Source of the DNA: Alphaproteobacteria bacterium
Lineage (GTDB): Bacteria; Pseudomonadota; Alphaproteobacteria; Micavibrionales; Micavibrionaceae
Assembly: GCA_030424975.1 (NCBI GenBank)
Contig: JAUHVY010000001.1
Span: 1,051,093 to 1,115,092 of the forward strand
Direction of reading: 5' to 3'
DNA: 64,000 bases
Part shown: piece after piece, positions 26,962 to 36,417 of the stretch
Position numbering within the stretch: the stretch's first letter is position 1
Layout: each line of letters starts with the position of its first letter
Translations under genes and position numbers: made by a program
The notes under the pieces: model-generated
Database searches by the model: none
What the model was told of the DNA's origin: nothing
Seen by the model: the letters and a program-made list of their open reading frames with translations, nothing else

Positions 26962-27594
26962 ATGAAAAAAGCTGATCGATACGAATTTTTCAAACGCCTC
27001 CACGCCCTAAATCCCGAGCCGAAAAGCGATCTGGAATATACAAATGCCTATACGCTTTTGGTGGCTGTTACACTTTCTGCACAGGCTACAGATGCAGGCG
27101 TGAACAAGGCGACCAAGGCGTTGTTTGAATATGTCGACACGCCACAAAAAATGATCGATATCGGGATCGATCGCCTGAAAGACCATATCAAAACAATCGG
27201 GCTGTATAATAACAAAGCCAAAAACGTTATGGCGATGGCGGAGATTTTGGTCAATGACTTTAATGGTGAAGTGCCTGGCACAAGAGAAGAATTAATGTCA
27301 CTTCCGGGGGTTGGCCGAAAAACCGCAAATGTCGTCCTTAATATTGCCTTTCACCAGCCCACCATGGCCGTCGATACACATATATTCCGCGTATCAAACC
27401 GCACCGGTTTGGCGCCTGGCAAAAACCCCGATGCGGTTGAACAGGCTTTATTAAAAGTTGTTCCCGATGACTTTGCAATGCACGCGCATCACTGGTTAAT
27501 ACTACTGGGTCGCTATCGGTGCAAGGCACGCAAACCTGAATGTGCCGATTGCCCTGTGCATGATTTATGCGCCTTTAAGGATAAAGCGGCCTAG
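26962..27594 (+). CDS. nth: Endonuclease III
   Basis: 210 residues. Helix-hairpin-helix LMSLPGVGRKTANVVLNIAF is followed by the catalytic Asp in MAVDTHIFRVSNR. The C-terminal [4Fe-4S] loop CKARKPECADCPVHDLC has the C-x6-C-x2-C-x5-C spacing. It removes oxidised pyrimidines and nicks the abasic site. It starts 8 bp after dapB, and a terminator follows 45 bp after its stop, closing the dnaJ-dapB-nth transcript. Confidence 0.97.
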   Translation: MKKADRYEFFKRLHALNPEPKSDLEYTNAYTLLVAVTLSAQATDAGVNKATKALFEYVDTPQKMIDIGIDRLKDHIKTIGLYNNKAKNVMAMAEILVNDFNGEVPGTREELMSLPGVGRKTANVVLNIAFHQPTMAVDTHIFRVSNRTGLAPGKNPDAVEQALLKVVPDDFAMHAHHWLILLGRYRCKARKPECADCPVHDLCAFKDKAA

Positions 27595-27638
27595 ATTCTG
27601 ACGCATAATTCATCATAGCTTTATGCCACAAATATAAA

Positions 27639-27665
27639 AGCCGAACATAATGCTCGGCTCTTTTT
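27639..27665 (+). terminator. Rho-independent terminator after nth
   Basis: An AGCCGA / TCGGCT stem with a 9-base loop is followed directly by CTTTTT. It ends the operon that runs through dnaJ, dapB and nth. Confidence 0.75.
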
Positions 27666-27719
27666 ACTCTCTTTCTGGGAAATGACATAAATGTCAAAGC
27701 ATGCTTTTTTGTGGTGACA

Positions 27720-27768
27720 AAAAAGGCTCCTTACACAATCCATAACGGATAAGCCAAGAAGCCTTTAA
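27720..27768 (-). terminator. Terminator for the bactofilin gene
   Basis: Read on the minus strand: AAAGGCTTC pairs with GGAGCCTTT across a long loop and runs into a T6 tract. It begins 7 bp after the bactofilin stop. Confidence 0.7.
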
Positions 27769-27774
27769 AGCAAA

Positions 27775-28596
27775 TTAGTAGCCAGCATGCGCCTTTGAAA
27801 ACAGACCTGATTCTGCGTTCGCAGGCTCCCTATTATCCTTTTTTGAGGATGAAGCCTTTGTTTTCGCCATGGCTGATGCTTCTGTACCTGCGCGGTACTT
27901 GTCATTGCCTTTCACGTCAACTTGGCCTTTAAGAGGTGTCATACGTCCATCAAGAACTGCACCTGCTTCGACTTCAAGTTCACGATAAGCGATTGAACCG
28001 GTGATCACACCTGAAGATTTCAATGTCAAACGACCGTTAACAGTGATGTCACCTTCGAAACGACCGGCGATTGTTGCTTCTTCGATTTCAACAGTACCGT
28101 AGAATGTGCCGCTTTCAGCGATTTCAAGAAGTTTCGCGCCTTTCAAAGCTGCTTCGACTGTACCTTCAACCATCAAGTGGTCACAAGAGTCGATTTCACC
28201 AGACATGTTAATTCCACGGCCAATCGTCAATGTACGGTCACTACCGCTATATGGCGTTTCTGGCGCTTGTGGTGGTGTGTATGTTGATGTTGAACCACCG
28301 CTATAGCTTGTGCCGTAACCCGCAGAGCGTGCTACAGATGGCTGATAGCTGCTGCGCTTTGAATCTTCGCTTTCATCTGCATCTCTTGCATATTTGCCCT
28401 GAACAGGCGTTTCGTCTTGTGATCTCATTCTGCTTGTCTCTTCCTGTGTTTTAAGTTGACTTTGACCATATCTACGGGCCGGTGCTTCGGATTCACTGCT
28501 TTCCGTACGAGTAGCGCCCGGGCGATAACTCTTTTCAGCCTCCGGCTGCTTGTTTTGCTCAGTTTCCTGAACTTCAGATTTCACGCGATGAAACAT
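27775..28596 (-). CDS. Bactofilin (polymer-forming cytoskeletal protein)
   Basis: About 273 residues. A Glu/Ser/Arg-rich disordered N-terminus (~130 residues) precedes a beta-helical DUF583 domain at roughly 140-240: IGRGINMSGEIDSCDHLMVE, GTVEAALKGAKLLEIAE, FEGDITVNGRLTLKSSG, with the six-residue repeat of hydrophobic positions. Bactofilins form nucleotide-free filaments that scaffold cell-wall enzymes. The ATG at 28596 is preferred with AAGGTG upstream; a GTG at 28608 would add four residues. No M23 peptidase partner is adjacent, unlike several bactofilin loci. The C-terminal Lys/Ser tail is low complexity. Confidence 0.9.
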   Translation of the reverse strand: MFHRVKSEVQETEQNKQPEAEKSYRPGATRTESSESEAPARRYGQSQLKTQEETSRMRSQDETPVQGKYARDADESEDSKRSSYQPSVARSAGYGTSYSGGSTSTYTPPQAPETPYSGSDRTLTIGRGINMSGEIDSCDHLMVEGTVEAALKGAKLLEIAESGTFYGTVEIEEATIAGRFEGDITVNGRLTLKSSGVITGSIAYRELEVEAGAVLDGRMTPLKGQVDVKGNDKYRAGTEASAMAKTKASSSKKDNREPANAESGLFSKAHAGY

Positions 28597-28877
28597 ATTC
28601 TCTTGCACCTTTCCGTTTACGAGTATTGATGTGTGAACACGCCCGATTTGCGGGAGTGCTTAACTAAATTAACTGTGTCTGAATTGATAAAAAGGTAACA
28701 CGACCATATGTGGCCTGCAAGATATGATTCGGAGTTTTCCCCAAACAAAATGGCATCATTTTGATATAAAACAATTTTAATTTTTTGTTCTCATTTTATG
28801 CAAAAAACGCCTTATATGACGTTGATATATATAGGAAGATACGTATTGAATTGAAAGTAAAACCAAGTGTTTTATGA

Positions 28878-30734
28878 TTATGCGTCGTGGAAAAAATCAT
28901 ATATTTTTTGTGCTGTAGCACGAGATATCCCCTCCACTTTTGAAAGCTCGTCAACCCCCGCATCTGCCACCGCCTTCGCAGATCCGAAATGCAGCAAAAG
29001 TGCCTTTTTACGTTTTCCGCCAATACCTTCCACACCATCCAACGGTGATGTTGTCATCGCATTTTTCCGCCGTGTGCGATGCGCCCCGATCGCAAAACGG
29101 TGGGCTTCATCACGCAATCTTTGTAAATATTGCAAAACCGGGTCATTGATCGGTAATTGAAACATCGGACGATTAATCATAAAGAATTTTTCACGCCCCG
29201 CATTCCGGTCTTCACCTTTGGCAATGGCAACAACGGTGACGTCATCCAAAATACCTAAATCCTCCAGAACCTCACGAACAGATGAAAGCTGCCCTGCGCC
29301 GCCATCTATCAACAACAAATCAGGCCAATTTTCACTGCCGACACCGTCACCTTCTTTTAAGGCGCGCTTGAAACGCCGCGTAATAACCTCGCGCATCATG
29401 CCGTAATCATCTGATTTATCCGCGGTTTTAATATTAAACTTGCGATACGCCTTTTTCAAAAAGCCCTCTTCGCCCTCAACGATCATACCGCCAACCATAT
29501 TTGTGCCTGATATATGGCTGTTATCATAAACCTCGATACGCTTTGGCAGATCATCAAGATCGAATAGATCCGCGACGCCTTCGCGCAATTTCGTACGCGT
29601 TGCATTTTGTGATAAATGCCTGTCTAACGCTTGGCGTGCATTTGTTGCAACGAAATCTATCGCCGTTTTATATTTCCCACGCTTTGGCAGTATCACATTG
29701 ACCTTGTGTCCCGCCTTTTCGCTAAGCACTTGTTCAAACAAGCCTTGCTCCAACAGGTCATGATTGACGACGACTTCTTTTGGTATCGACTTGCTCAGAT
29801 AAAACTGCGCGATAAAGGCCGCCATAATATCAGACGGATCATCATCCTTGGCGTGACGCGGAAAGTACGATTTATTCCCCAAATTCCGACCGCCGCGATA
29901 AAAGAAAACCTGAATGCAGGTCACACCCTCACGCTGTATCATGGCAATGATATCCGCGTTCGAAATTTCAACATTTATATCATAACGCGCCTGAACGGAA
30001 GTCAGGGTTTTAATGCGGTCACGATATTCTGCGGCGCTCTCGTAATCCATGGCGGCACTGGCCTCTTGCATGGCCGCCGTTAAATCATCCTGCACCTGTC
30101 TGCTTTTGCCCTCCATAAAGGCACGCGCGCCCCCTACCTGTTGTGCGTATTCCGGCGCACTGACTTTTCCCACACATGGGGCGGTGCATCGCTTTATGTG
30201 ATATTGCAGGCACGGGCGCTTACGATTGTTGAAATAACTATCGCTACAATTTCGCAGTAAAAACACACGCTGCAGGATTTCAATCGTTCGGTTCACATCA
30301 CCTGCACTAGGGTAAGGGCCGAAATAGCTCCCCTTTATTTTCTTCGTACCGCGATGTTTCAAAACCTGCGGATATGGATGATCCTCACGCAACAAGATAT
30401 AAGGAAATGACTTATCATCGCGCAGCAAGATATTATAACGCGGTTTAAATTTCTTAATCAGATCCGCCTCAAGGATCAGTGCTTCTGCCTCTGTATGCGT
30501 ATTTATAATCTCCATACGGCGTGTCATCGACACCATCCGCTGCAGGCGGTGCGGCAATTTGTCAAAATGCGTATAGGAACGCACCCTGTTCTTCAGGGCC
30601 TTTGCCTTACCGACATATAAAACCTCATCTTTCTCCGAAATCATACGGTAAACACCAGGTGATAAGGGCAATGTTTTTACACACGCCTTAATCGCATTTA
30701 CTCCCGTTTCAATAGATGAAATTTTCTCTGTCAT
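28878..30734 (-). CDS. uvrC: Excinuclease ABC subunit C
   Basis: 618 residues. N-terminal GIY-YIG nuclease domain (SPGVYRMISEKDEVLYVGKA) is followed by a UVR segment with DYESAAEYRDRIKTL near residue 225, the RNase H-like 5' nuclease domain (IEVYDNSHISGTNMVGGMIV, DLLLIDGGAGQLS), and C-terminal helix-hairpin-helix motifs ending VEGISRATAQKIYDFF. It makes both incisions in nucleotide excision repair with UvrAB. I see no GTTC-N7-GTTC LexA box upstream. The 270-bp gap to the bactofilin gene contains no credible gene. Confidence 0.97.
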   Translation of the reverse strand: MTEKISSIETGVNAIKACVKTLPLSPGVYRMISEKDEVLYVGKAKALKNRVRSYTHFDKLPHRLQRMVSMTRRMEIINTHTEAEALILEADLIKKFKPRYNILLRDDKSFPYILLREDHPYPQVLKHRGTKKIKGSYFGPYPSAGDVNRTIEILQRVFLLRNCSDSYFNNRKRPCLQYHIKRCTAPCVGKVSAPEYAQQVGGARAFMEGKSRQVQDDLTAAMQEASAAMDYESAAEYRDRIKTLTSVQARYDINVEISNADIIAMIQREGVTCIQVFFYRGGRNLGNKSYFPRHAKDDDPSDIMAAFIAQFYLSKSIPKEVVVNHDLLEQGLFEQVLSEKAGHKVNVILPKRGKYKTAIDFVATNARQALDRHLSQNATRTKLREGVADLFDLDDLPKRIEVYDNSHISGTNMVGGMIVEGEEGFLKKAYRKFNIKTADKSDDYGMMREVITRRFKRALKEGDGVGSENWPDLLLIDGGAGQLSSVREVLEDLGILDDVTVVAIAKGEDRNAGREKFFMINRPMFQLPINDPVLQYLQRLRDEAHRFAIGAHRTRRKNAMTTSPLDGVEGIGGKRKKALLLHFGSAKAVADAGVDELSKVEGISRATAQKIYDFFHDA

Positions 30735-31005
30735 TTTATGGTTATCACCGTTACGTCCACCTTCTTTTTAACCTATTCAAAACAAAAAACAATAACGAGC
30801 ACATAGATTAAGTGAATACTATGGAATTCACAGAAAAAACAAAAACAAAGCCTCTCCACTCCTCAAGCTTCATTTAAATTACTGATTCATAATATATACC
30901 TATAGTTTTATTAGTTTTGTTTGAAATTATATATCTCAAAAAGGTTTGACAAATACTTCCGCGCTATCAACTATCTAACCTCAACATTACATCGAGGAAG
31001 ACCAC

Positions 31006-31647
31006 ATGCCACATTTTGAGCTAAGAAAACATACGACTAACGAATTAATTTACAACGGAAACTACTCCTCTTTCACACAATGCCTTGAGAATGCCGTAAA
31101 GCATAATATTGACCTGTCGCACATTAACCTTTGCGGTAAGAACCTCACAAATGCAAACCTCGATAACGCAACCATGCCGTGTGCAATTTTTAATAATTCA
31201 AACCTCACAGGTGCAAATTTATCCGAGGCGAACCTCCGCGATGCCAGCTTTAAAAACTGCCCTCTTTTCAATACATGCTTTGCCTATTCATCAATGGAGA
31301 ATTGTGATTTCACGGGTGCTGAATTCGGGGCGACACATATTTCAGGTGCCGTCATCACAGGAAGCACCTTCTCTACACTCTCATGCTTTGAGCTTGAATT
31401 ACCACTAACGCAAAACATGACGGGGTGCCTTTATATCATGCCAGACGGCTCCTCTCACCTTATGTCTGCGCCACCGATCGTAGTTAAGGGCGTACTGAAT
31501 ACGCCTGTTGTAATGCTCGACCGTGTTATAAAAATCGGCGAAAAGACATTCCCCAAACTCTTACTGCCTAAAATTTTGCATATGCTGAGCCTCCATGACC
31601 ATCGGGCAAACGACACAAATTTAAAATACTTAGGAGAAATTCATTAA
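31006..31647 (+). CDS. Pentapeptide-repeat protein
   Basis: 213 residues. Residues ~36-125 consist of A(D/N)LXX-type repeats (LTNANLDNATMPCAIFNNSN, LTGANLSEANLRDASFKNC, CDFTGAEFGATHISGA), which fold into a right-handed square beta-helix. The last ~90 residues are a non-repeat domain with PLTQNMTGCLYIMPDGSS. Some pentapeptide proteins mimic DNA and protect gyrase, but no such role can be inferred here. GAGG is 8-9 nt upstream of the ATG, and TTGACA at 30946-30951 may be its -35. Confidence 0.8.
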   Translation: MPHFELRKHTTNELIYNGNYSSFTQCLENAVKHNIDLSHINLCGKNLTNANLDNATMPCAIFNNSNLTGANLSEANLRDASFKNCPLFNTCFAYSSMENCDFTGAEFGATHISGAVITGSTFSTLSCFELELPLTQNMTGCLYIMPDGSSHLMSAPPIVVKGVLNTPVVMLDRVIKIGEKTFPKLLLPKILHMLSLHDHRANDTNLKYLGEIH

Positions 31648-31727
31648 AACCAGGAAAAAATTAACGCCCTAAAAAATCGTGTGTGTGCCGATATACAAAC
31701 AAAACCATCGGTAGAGGAAATTTGCAA

Positions 31728-31937
31728 ATGACGTTTTATTTTTCTTATGCTAAATTTTTTGCACTCTATATTGAAATTAATTATCAACTCGGTGTGAAAC
31801 CATTATTTTCAATGGAAAAATTTCGCAATGAAACCATTATTGGTTTACCGATAGCGCAAATAATTTTTACGCCTTTCGAGGAACCGAATGACAAGGCACA
31901 CACATATTATGAAACAGGAAATACAACTCTTTCTTGA
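31728..31937 (+). CDS. Small hypothetical protein overlapping the MarR-like gene
   Basis: 69 residues (MTFYFSYAKFFALYIEIN...). AGAGG lies 10 nt before the ATG, and its 3' end overlaps the next start by 50 bp in another frame. The first 20 residues are hydrophobic and aromatic, so a small membrane peptide or leader peptide is possible. No family recognised. It could equally be a chance frame in AT-rich DNA. Confidence 0.3.
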   Translation: MTFYFSYAKFFALYIEINYQLGVKPLFSMEKFRNETIIGLPIAQIIFTPFEEPNDKAHTYYETGNTTLS

Positions 31938-32241
31938 AATTTTATACGAATTACAAAAAATTCATTCAGAATTCCCTATTCAATACGCTATATGCTTGGG
32001 GGAAATTGCACAAACTCCGGGCATAAGCTTAACGGAACTATCACTACGTACCGGAATGCCACTATCAACAACATCGCGCATTATAAGTGTTCTGTCGCAA
32101 GACAAACCCAACAAAAAATCTTATGGCTATGTGGTTGTCAAAATCGTACCGAATGAGAAACGGAAAAAACAAATTTTCCTGAGTAAAAGCGGTGAAAACA
32201 CCATCGAAAAAATAAGAACCACAATTTCCGCAAAAAACTAA
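31888..32241 (+). CDS. MarR-like winged-helix regulator
   Basis: 117 residues. Helix-turn-helix is visible at ~40-65 (ISLTELSLRTGMPLSTTSRI), followed by a wing (KKSYGYVVVKIVPNEKRKKQ) and the closing helix QIFLSKSGENTIEKI typical of MarR. ATG 31888 has GAGG six nt upstream, better than ATG 31909. Its target is unknown; the pentapeptide gene is the nearest upstream gene, tRNA-Leu the nearest downstream. Confidence 0.7.
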   Translation: MTRHTHIMKQEIQLFLEILYELQKIHSEFPIQYAICLGEIAQTPGISLTELSLRTGMPLSTTSRIISVLSQDKPNKKSYGYVVVKIVPNEKRKKQIFLSKSGENTIEKIRTTISAKN

Positions 32242-32252
32242 GCATCTGACGA

Positions 32253-32281
32253 TTGCATCTGATGAATATCTGGATTATAAC
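32253..32281 (+). promoter_or_regulatory. Sigma-70-type promoter for tRNA-Leu
   Basis: TTGCAT at 32253-32258 and TATAAC at 32276-32281 with an exact 17-bp spacer, ending 26 bp before the tRNA 5' end. Confidence 0.75.
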
Positions 32282-32307
32282 CCTTTAGTGTTTTTAAACA
32301 TGCCTTC

Positions 32308-32393
32308 GGGCCTGTGGCGGAATGGTAGACGCTGCAGACTTAAAATCTGTTGTCCGTATGGACGTGCCGGTTCAAGTCCGGCCAGGCCCACCA
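32308..32393 (+). tRNA. tRNA-Leu (UAA)
   Basis: 86 nt including an encoded CCA end. GGGCCTG at the 5' end pairs with CAGGCCC at the 3' end, with A discriminator. Anticodon stem GCAGA/TCTGT holds loop CTTAAAA, giving anticodon UAA. The T-arm is GCCGGTTCAAGTCCGGC and a long variable arm (GTTGTCCGTATGGACG) marks it as a class II Leu tRNA. No direct repeat of its 3' end is seen elsewhere in the window, so no integrated element is indicated. Confidence 0.97.
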
Positions 32394-32598
32394 TTTCATT
32401 ATTCCCCTCCCGTAAATCGGCTAAAAGCGAGAATGGCTGCGAGAAAGCGGCGGTTCTAAAAGTGTCACAGAAGCATTTAAGTATACAAACACTTATGCCC
32501 CGCACCAATAATATAAAAAAAATCTGTACTCATTACTTTTTGAATAACACATCTTCCACTGCATCCATCCGACTGGTGGTATTAAAAACTACCAAACG

Positions 32599-32637
32599 AA
32601 ATAAGGGCATAATACATTATGTATTGCGCCCTTATTT
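32599..32637. terminator. Long bidirectional hairpin after the symporter gene
   Basis: AAATAAGGGC and GCCCTTATTT arms enclose a second AATAC/GTATT stem, with an AT/GC mismatch between. It lies 22 bp beyond the symporter stop (minus strand) and is T-rich on both sides. The DNA between the tRNA and this hairpin (32394-32598) holds nothing I can identify. Confidence 0.7.
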
Positions 32638-32658
32638 ATTCGATGACGTTAATAAAAC

Positions 32659-34428
32659 CTATTTATTCAATGCCCCTCCGACACCACGCGGTGTACGTAC
32701 ACTTTCAACGAGATCACGAATTTCTTGAGGTGGCTCCTTGGTCAATTTACTAACTACATATGCCACAATGAAGTTCAACACTGCGCCAACGGTTCCGATC
32801 GATAGTGGAGATATACCCATTACCCAATGATCCGCATCATCAGGCAACATCGCAGTACTGCCAATAAAGAGCCAGCCTTTATAAACAAAGATATATATCA
32901 ATGTGAAAATAAGACCGGTTAGCATCCCTGCGACTGCACCGTGGTTGTTAATACGTTTGGAGAAAATCCCCATCATCAACGCAGGAAATAATGAGGCGGC
33001 TGCAAGGCCAAAAGCCAAGGCAACAGTCTGCGCAGCAAACCCCGGAGGGTTAAGCCCTAAATATGTGGCCACACAAATTGAAACAGCCATAGCCAAGCGT
33101 GCAGCCTTTAGCTCACCTTTTTCCGAGATATCCGGCTTTAGACACGATTTAATCAAATCGTGACTAATGGCAGAAGAAATTGCCAGCAATAAGCCTGCCG
33201 CGGTTGACAGTGCTGCAGCCAAAGCTCCGGCCGCAATTAAGGCAATAACCCAAGCAGGAAGTTTGGCAATCTCTGGGTTAGCAAGAACCATAATATCGCG
33301 GTTCACATCTAACTCTGACCCTGCCCAATTTCGTTCAGAAGCAATAGGCGCGAACTCTTCTGACTTATCGTTATAATATTGGATCTTTCCGTCACCGTTC
33401 TTATCCTGATATTTCAATAAGCCGGTCACCTCCCAGTTTTTTATCCATTCCGGACGTTCATCATATGCCAAAGGCTCAGCATCTGCACCTTGAGGATAAA
33501 TTGTATCAATCAAATTTAGCCGTGCCATCGCCCCCACTGCAGGAGCCGAGACATACAATAACGCGATAAACACCAAGGCCCATCCGGCCGACCAACGAGC
33601 ATCAGACACTTTAGGAACCGTAAAGAAACGGATAATTACATGCGGCAACCCTGCAGTTCCAATCATCAAAGACATCGTAAATAGAAACATATTTAATGTA
33701 CTAACATGATGACCTGTATAACTATTAAATCCTAAATCCGTAACGACTTGGTCTAATTTCTGTAACAAAGGAATACCTGATTGCACATGATCCGAAAAAA
33801 GCCCTAAGCCGGGAATAGGATTACCTGTTAACTGGAGGGATATAAAAACTGCCGGAACAGTATAAGCGAATATAAGAACACAATACTGTGCAACCTGTGT
33901 GTAGGTAATCCCTTTCATACCACCAAAAACAGCATAAAAGAACACAATCGCCGCACCAATATATAAACCTGTATCTTTATCAACCTCTAAAAAACGCGAA
34001 AAGGCGACCCCTACCCCAGTCATCTGACCGATCACGTATGTCAATGATGCAATAATAAGACACAGAACAGCGACTAGACGTGCTGTTTGGCTATAAAAAC
34101 GATCACCGATAAAATCAGGAACAGTAAACTTACCAAATTTCCTTAAATACGGAGCAAGCAGCAAGGCAAGAAGCACATAGCCTCCCGTCCAGCCCATTAA
34201 AAAAGTAGAGTTATCATAGCCAACAAAAGCAATCATTCCGGCCATGGAAATAAAAGATGCTGCAGACATCCAGTCCGCTCCGGTAGCCATACCGTTCAAA
34301 ACCGGATGGACGCCACCTCCAGCTGTATAGAACTCTGACGTACTTCCTGCTCTAGCCCATATTGCAATACCAATATATAAAGCAAAGGTAAGGCCTACAA
34401 AAATAATATTAAGTAAATACTGGTCCAT
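32659..34428 (-). CDS. Sodium:solute symporter, acetate/ActP-like with DUF4212 partner
   Basis: 589 residues, about 13 membrane helices. MATGADWMSAASFISMAGMI and FVGYDNSTFLMGWTGGYV match the SSS family, and LAAALSTAAGLLLAISSAIS is the sodium-site helix. The protein belongs to the larger SSS group that pairs with a DUF4212 small subunit, annotated as acetate or monocarboxylate symporters. Near residue 341 an extra soluble loop contains an EF-hand-like sequence, DKNGDGKIQYYND. It is 27 bp downstream of the DUF4212 gene on the same strand. Confidence 0.88.
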   Translation of the reverse strand: MDQYLLNIIFVGLTFALYIGIAIWARAGSTSEFYTAGGGVHPVLNGMATGADWMSAASFISMAGMIAFVGYDNSTFLMGWTGGYVLLALLLAPYLRKFGKFTVPDFIGDRFYSQTARLVAVLCLIIASLTYVIGQMTGVGVAFSRFLEVDKDTGLYIGAAIVFFYAVFGGMKGITYTQVAQYCVLIFAYTVPAVFISLQLTGNPIPGLGLFSDHVQSGIPLLQKLDQVVTDLGFNSYTGHHVSTLNMFLFTMSLMIGTAGLPHVIIRFFTVPKVSDARWSAGWALVFIALLYVSAPAVGAMARLNLIDTIYPQGADAEPLAYDERPEWIKNWEVTGLLKYQDKNGDGKIQYYNDKSEEFAPIASERNWAGSELDVNRDIMVLANPEIAKLPAWVIALIAAGALAAALSTAAGLLLAISSAISHDLIKSCLKPDISEKGELKAARLAMAVSICVATYLGLNPPGFAAQTVALAFGLAAASLFPALMMGIFSKRINNHGAVAGMLTGLIFTLIYIFVYKGWLFIGSTAMLPDDADHWVMGISPLSIGTVGAVLNFIVAYVVSKLTKEPPQEIRDLVESVRTPRGVGGALNK

Positions 34429-34455
34429 ATCTAAAACTTCCCTTCACTTTAAATT

Positions 34456-34746
34456 CTATTCATCATCAACATCAAATTGGTGATCAATTTTATTCATTCG
34501 CCATGAGTAAAAGAAAATAATAACAAGGAAAAATAAGATTGATCCTTGCTGTGCAAACCAAAACCCAAGGTCAGATCCCCCTACCTTAATATCGGCTAGT
34601 AATGGGCGAAGAATAATTGCGAAGCCAAACGACACAATAAACCATACAAATAAGCACCCTCTAATCAGCCGTATATTTGCAGACCAATATGCAGAGTTTT
34701 CCGTATCAGAACTTTCAGTTGTATTTTTTTGAATGTCATCTGGCAT
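34456..34746 (-). CDS. DUF4212 small subunit of the sodium:solute symporter
   Basis: 96 residues with two hydrophobic helices (GCLFVWFIVSFGFAIILRPL and QGSILFFLVIIFFYSWRMN) joined by a short loop with FWFAQQGS, characteristic of DUF4212. It ends in an acidic DVDDE. The gene sits 27 bp upstream of the symporter gene, as in other members of the family. It probably helps assemble or regulate the permease in the inner membrane. Confidence 0.9.
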   Translation of the reverse strand: MPDDIQKNTTESSDTENSAYWSANIRLIRGCLFVWFIVSFGFAIILRPLLADIKVGGSDLGFWFAQQGSILFFLVIIFFYSWRMNKIDHQFDVDDE

Positions 34747-34910
34747 CGTTTTCGCCTCCAGTAATTAATTCTCCTCTATTAGTATACATAAATACCACAC
34801 CAAATTATATTATATTGCATGCTGCACCCCAGCATAAATCCGTCGAAACCATCATCCTTAATGCACATGAAATCAATCCGTTACATCATCTGCTTAATTT
34901 TATGATTAAC

Positions 34911-34950
34911 AAAAAAAGAGGCTGGATATAATTCCTGCCTCTTTTTAAAA
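34911..34950 (-). terminator. Rho-independent terminator after the porin gene
   Basis: AAAAAGAGGC/GCCTCTTTTT stem with a 14-base loop and a T tract on the minus-strand side (TTTTTTTG). It is 79 bp beyond the porin stop and separates it from the DUF4212 promoter. Confidence 0.88.
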
Positions 34951-35028
34951 AGTTAACAAAACTCTTTCAAAACAGCTTATCGAAAAAAACCTGTCATGGT
35001 TGTGATAGCATTATCGATACGAAGAAAA

Positions 35029-36417
35029 TCAATTGAATCCGTAAATAAATGATGCTTGAACACGATCCAAGCTACCATCCTGGCCATTATCAAGCTGACG
35101 CTCTCCGTGAATGTATTCCAAACCTACTTTATATTGTTTTACAGGCTCCCAGATAATATTCACATGACCGGACCAAATTTCTTCATTCTGTCCACTGCCG
35201 ATAAGATCCGTATCATTATCCATATATACATAGCCACCCATCAAATTTGAGCGCAACGTATCTGTCCAATGATGCTGATAGCCAAAATATCCGGCATAAC
35301 CTTCATTAAGATCCAGCTCACCATTATTATATGAAGCCGCTCTCGCGCTTGTCGCAATATCATAAATATAGCGCCCCAGACCCTTCCCATATGTCATGCG
35401 CATTTTCAAATTATCTTTATCGCCTGTCATAACTTTCGCAGATCCGGAAACAGCATACCCTAGTTCACCTTCATCAACACCTGTCGTTTCATTTTCAACA
35501 GATACTTCACGTAATAATCCGCGAACTGATACGTGCCCCCAATCCGCATTACGCGTTAAAGCGGCAGTCACATCGGGGTAACGCTCATAACCAGTTACTG
35601 TATCAGCACCACCATTTGTGAAATCAGAATTCGGATTTTCAATTGAAACACTATAAGTTAAACCATTATCGTTTAGGTCGCCTGAATACCTTAACTGCGT
35701 TTGGCGCAGCAAAGTAATACCGGCCGGCCCCACGAAATCCAGTGATTCAGGATACGCACCAAGATCCATAAAATTAGTCCACGTTTGCCCCACCAGTAAA
35801 CCGCCAACCTTTCCGTATGCTTGCCTTAGCTGCGGAGAATGCCCGTTCGTCACCAAATCAGTACCGCGAGATCCGTAAAAATCAACCTCAGCAAATGTTG
35901 TAATTTCACCAATTTCAGTGGGCGTTTTTGCTGTTAAATTCAGACGTGTTTGTCTGGCATGCGCATGAAATCCTGATGATTTTGAATCTTCAGCTGAACC
36001 ATCCAATGGAATGCCCGCAAACCGCGCGAAATCAGCACCATAATCACTACCGACATCCGTAATCAAATCAGCTTTAACATAGCCACCTAGCTTTACTGTC
36101 GTATTCGTTCCCGGAATTTTCACTCCATCACCGGAAGAAGGTTCTACTGCGCTATAATCCGGTGGTGGTAGCTGAGCATGAGACGTAACTTGCTGACCAT
36201 TATTTGGTAGCCCCTGAACCACAGCTTTATCTTTTGAATATACTTCCGTTTTTAATGCTTTGTTTTCCTTTTCCAAAGCATCAATACGCTCCATCATAGA
36301 GCTCATCATTGCTCGAAGCTCTTCAATTGATTGTGCATCATCTGCATGCGCTACTGATGATAATGATAATGATAAAATTGAAACACAAGCAAACAAGCCC
36401 AAAGTTTTTCTGACCAT
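35029..36417 (-). CDS. DcaP-like trimeric outer-membrane porin
   Basis: 462 residues. Signal peptide ends near SVAHA|DDAQ. Next is an N-terminal coiled coil (IEELRAMMSSMMERIDALEK), then a 16-strand-type beta barrel starting VKLGGYVKADLITDVGSDYG and ending with the aromatic C-terminal strand SFIYGFN. RQTRLNLTAKTP and GQTWTNFMDLGAYPESLDF match DcaP family porins that admit negatively charged carboxylates. AGAGAGG is 7 nt upstream of the ATG. With the symporter nearby it probably forms an uptake route for organic acids (inference). Confidence 0.82.
   Translation of the reverse strand: MVRKTLGLFACVSILSLSLSSVAHADDAQSIEELRAMMSSMMERIDALEKENKALKTEVYSKDKAVVQGLPNNGQQVTSHAQLPPPDYSAVEPSSGDGVKIPGTNTTVKLGGYVKADLITDVGSDYGADFARFAGIPLDGSAEDSKSSGFHAHARQTRLNLTAKTPTEIGEITTFAEVDFYGSRGTDLVTNGHSPQLRQAYGKVGGLLVGQTWTNFMDLGAYPESLDFVGPAGITLLRQTQLRYSGDLNDNGLTYSVSIENPNSDFTNGGADTVTGYERYPDVTAALTRNADWGHVSVRGLLREVSVENETTGVDEGELGYAVSGSAKVMTGDKDNLKMRMTYGKGLGRYIYDIATSARAASYNNGELDLNEGYAGYFGYQHHWTDTLRSNLMGGYVYMDNDTDLIGSGQNEEIWSGHVNIIWEPVKQYKVGLEYIHGERQLDNGQDGSLDRVQASFIYGFN

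Noticed and set aside
32308-32393. tRNA-Leu as an attachment site of a genomic island
   Set aside because: No integrase gene and no direct repeat of the tRNA 3' end were found in the window.
32288-32728. 146-codon frame across the tRNA and symporter end
   Set aside because: It reads through the tRNA and the hairpin and has no family features.
36355-36378. GATAAT-type tandem repeat in the porin signal peptide as a phase-variable tract
   Set aside because: Only about three hexamer units, in frame, encoding a normal hydrophobic signal peptide; change in number would not shift the frame.
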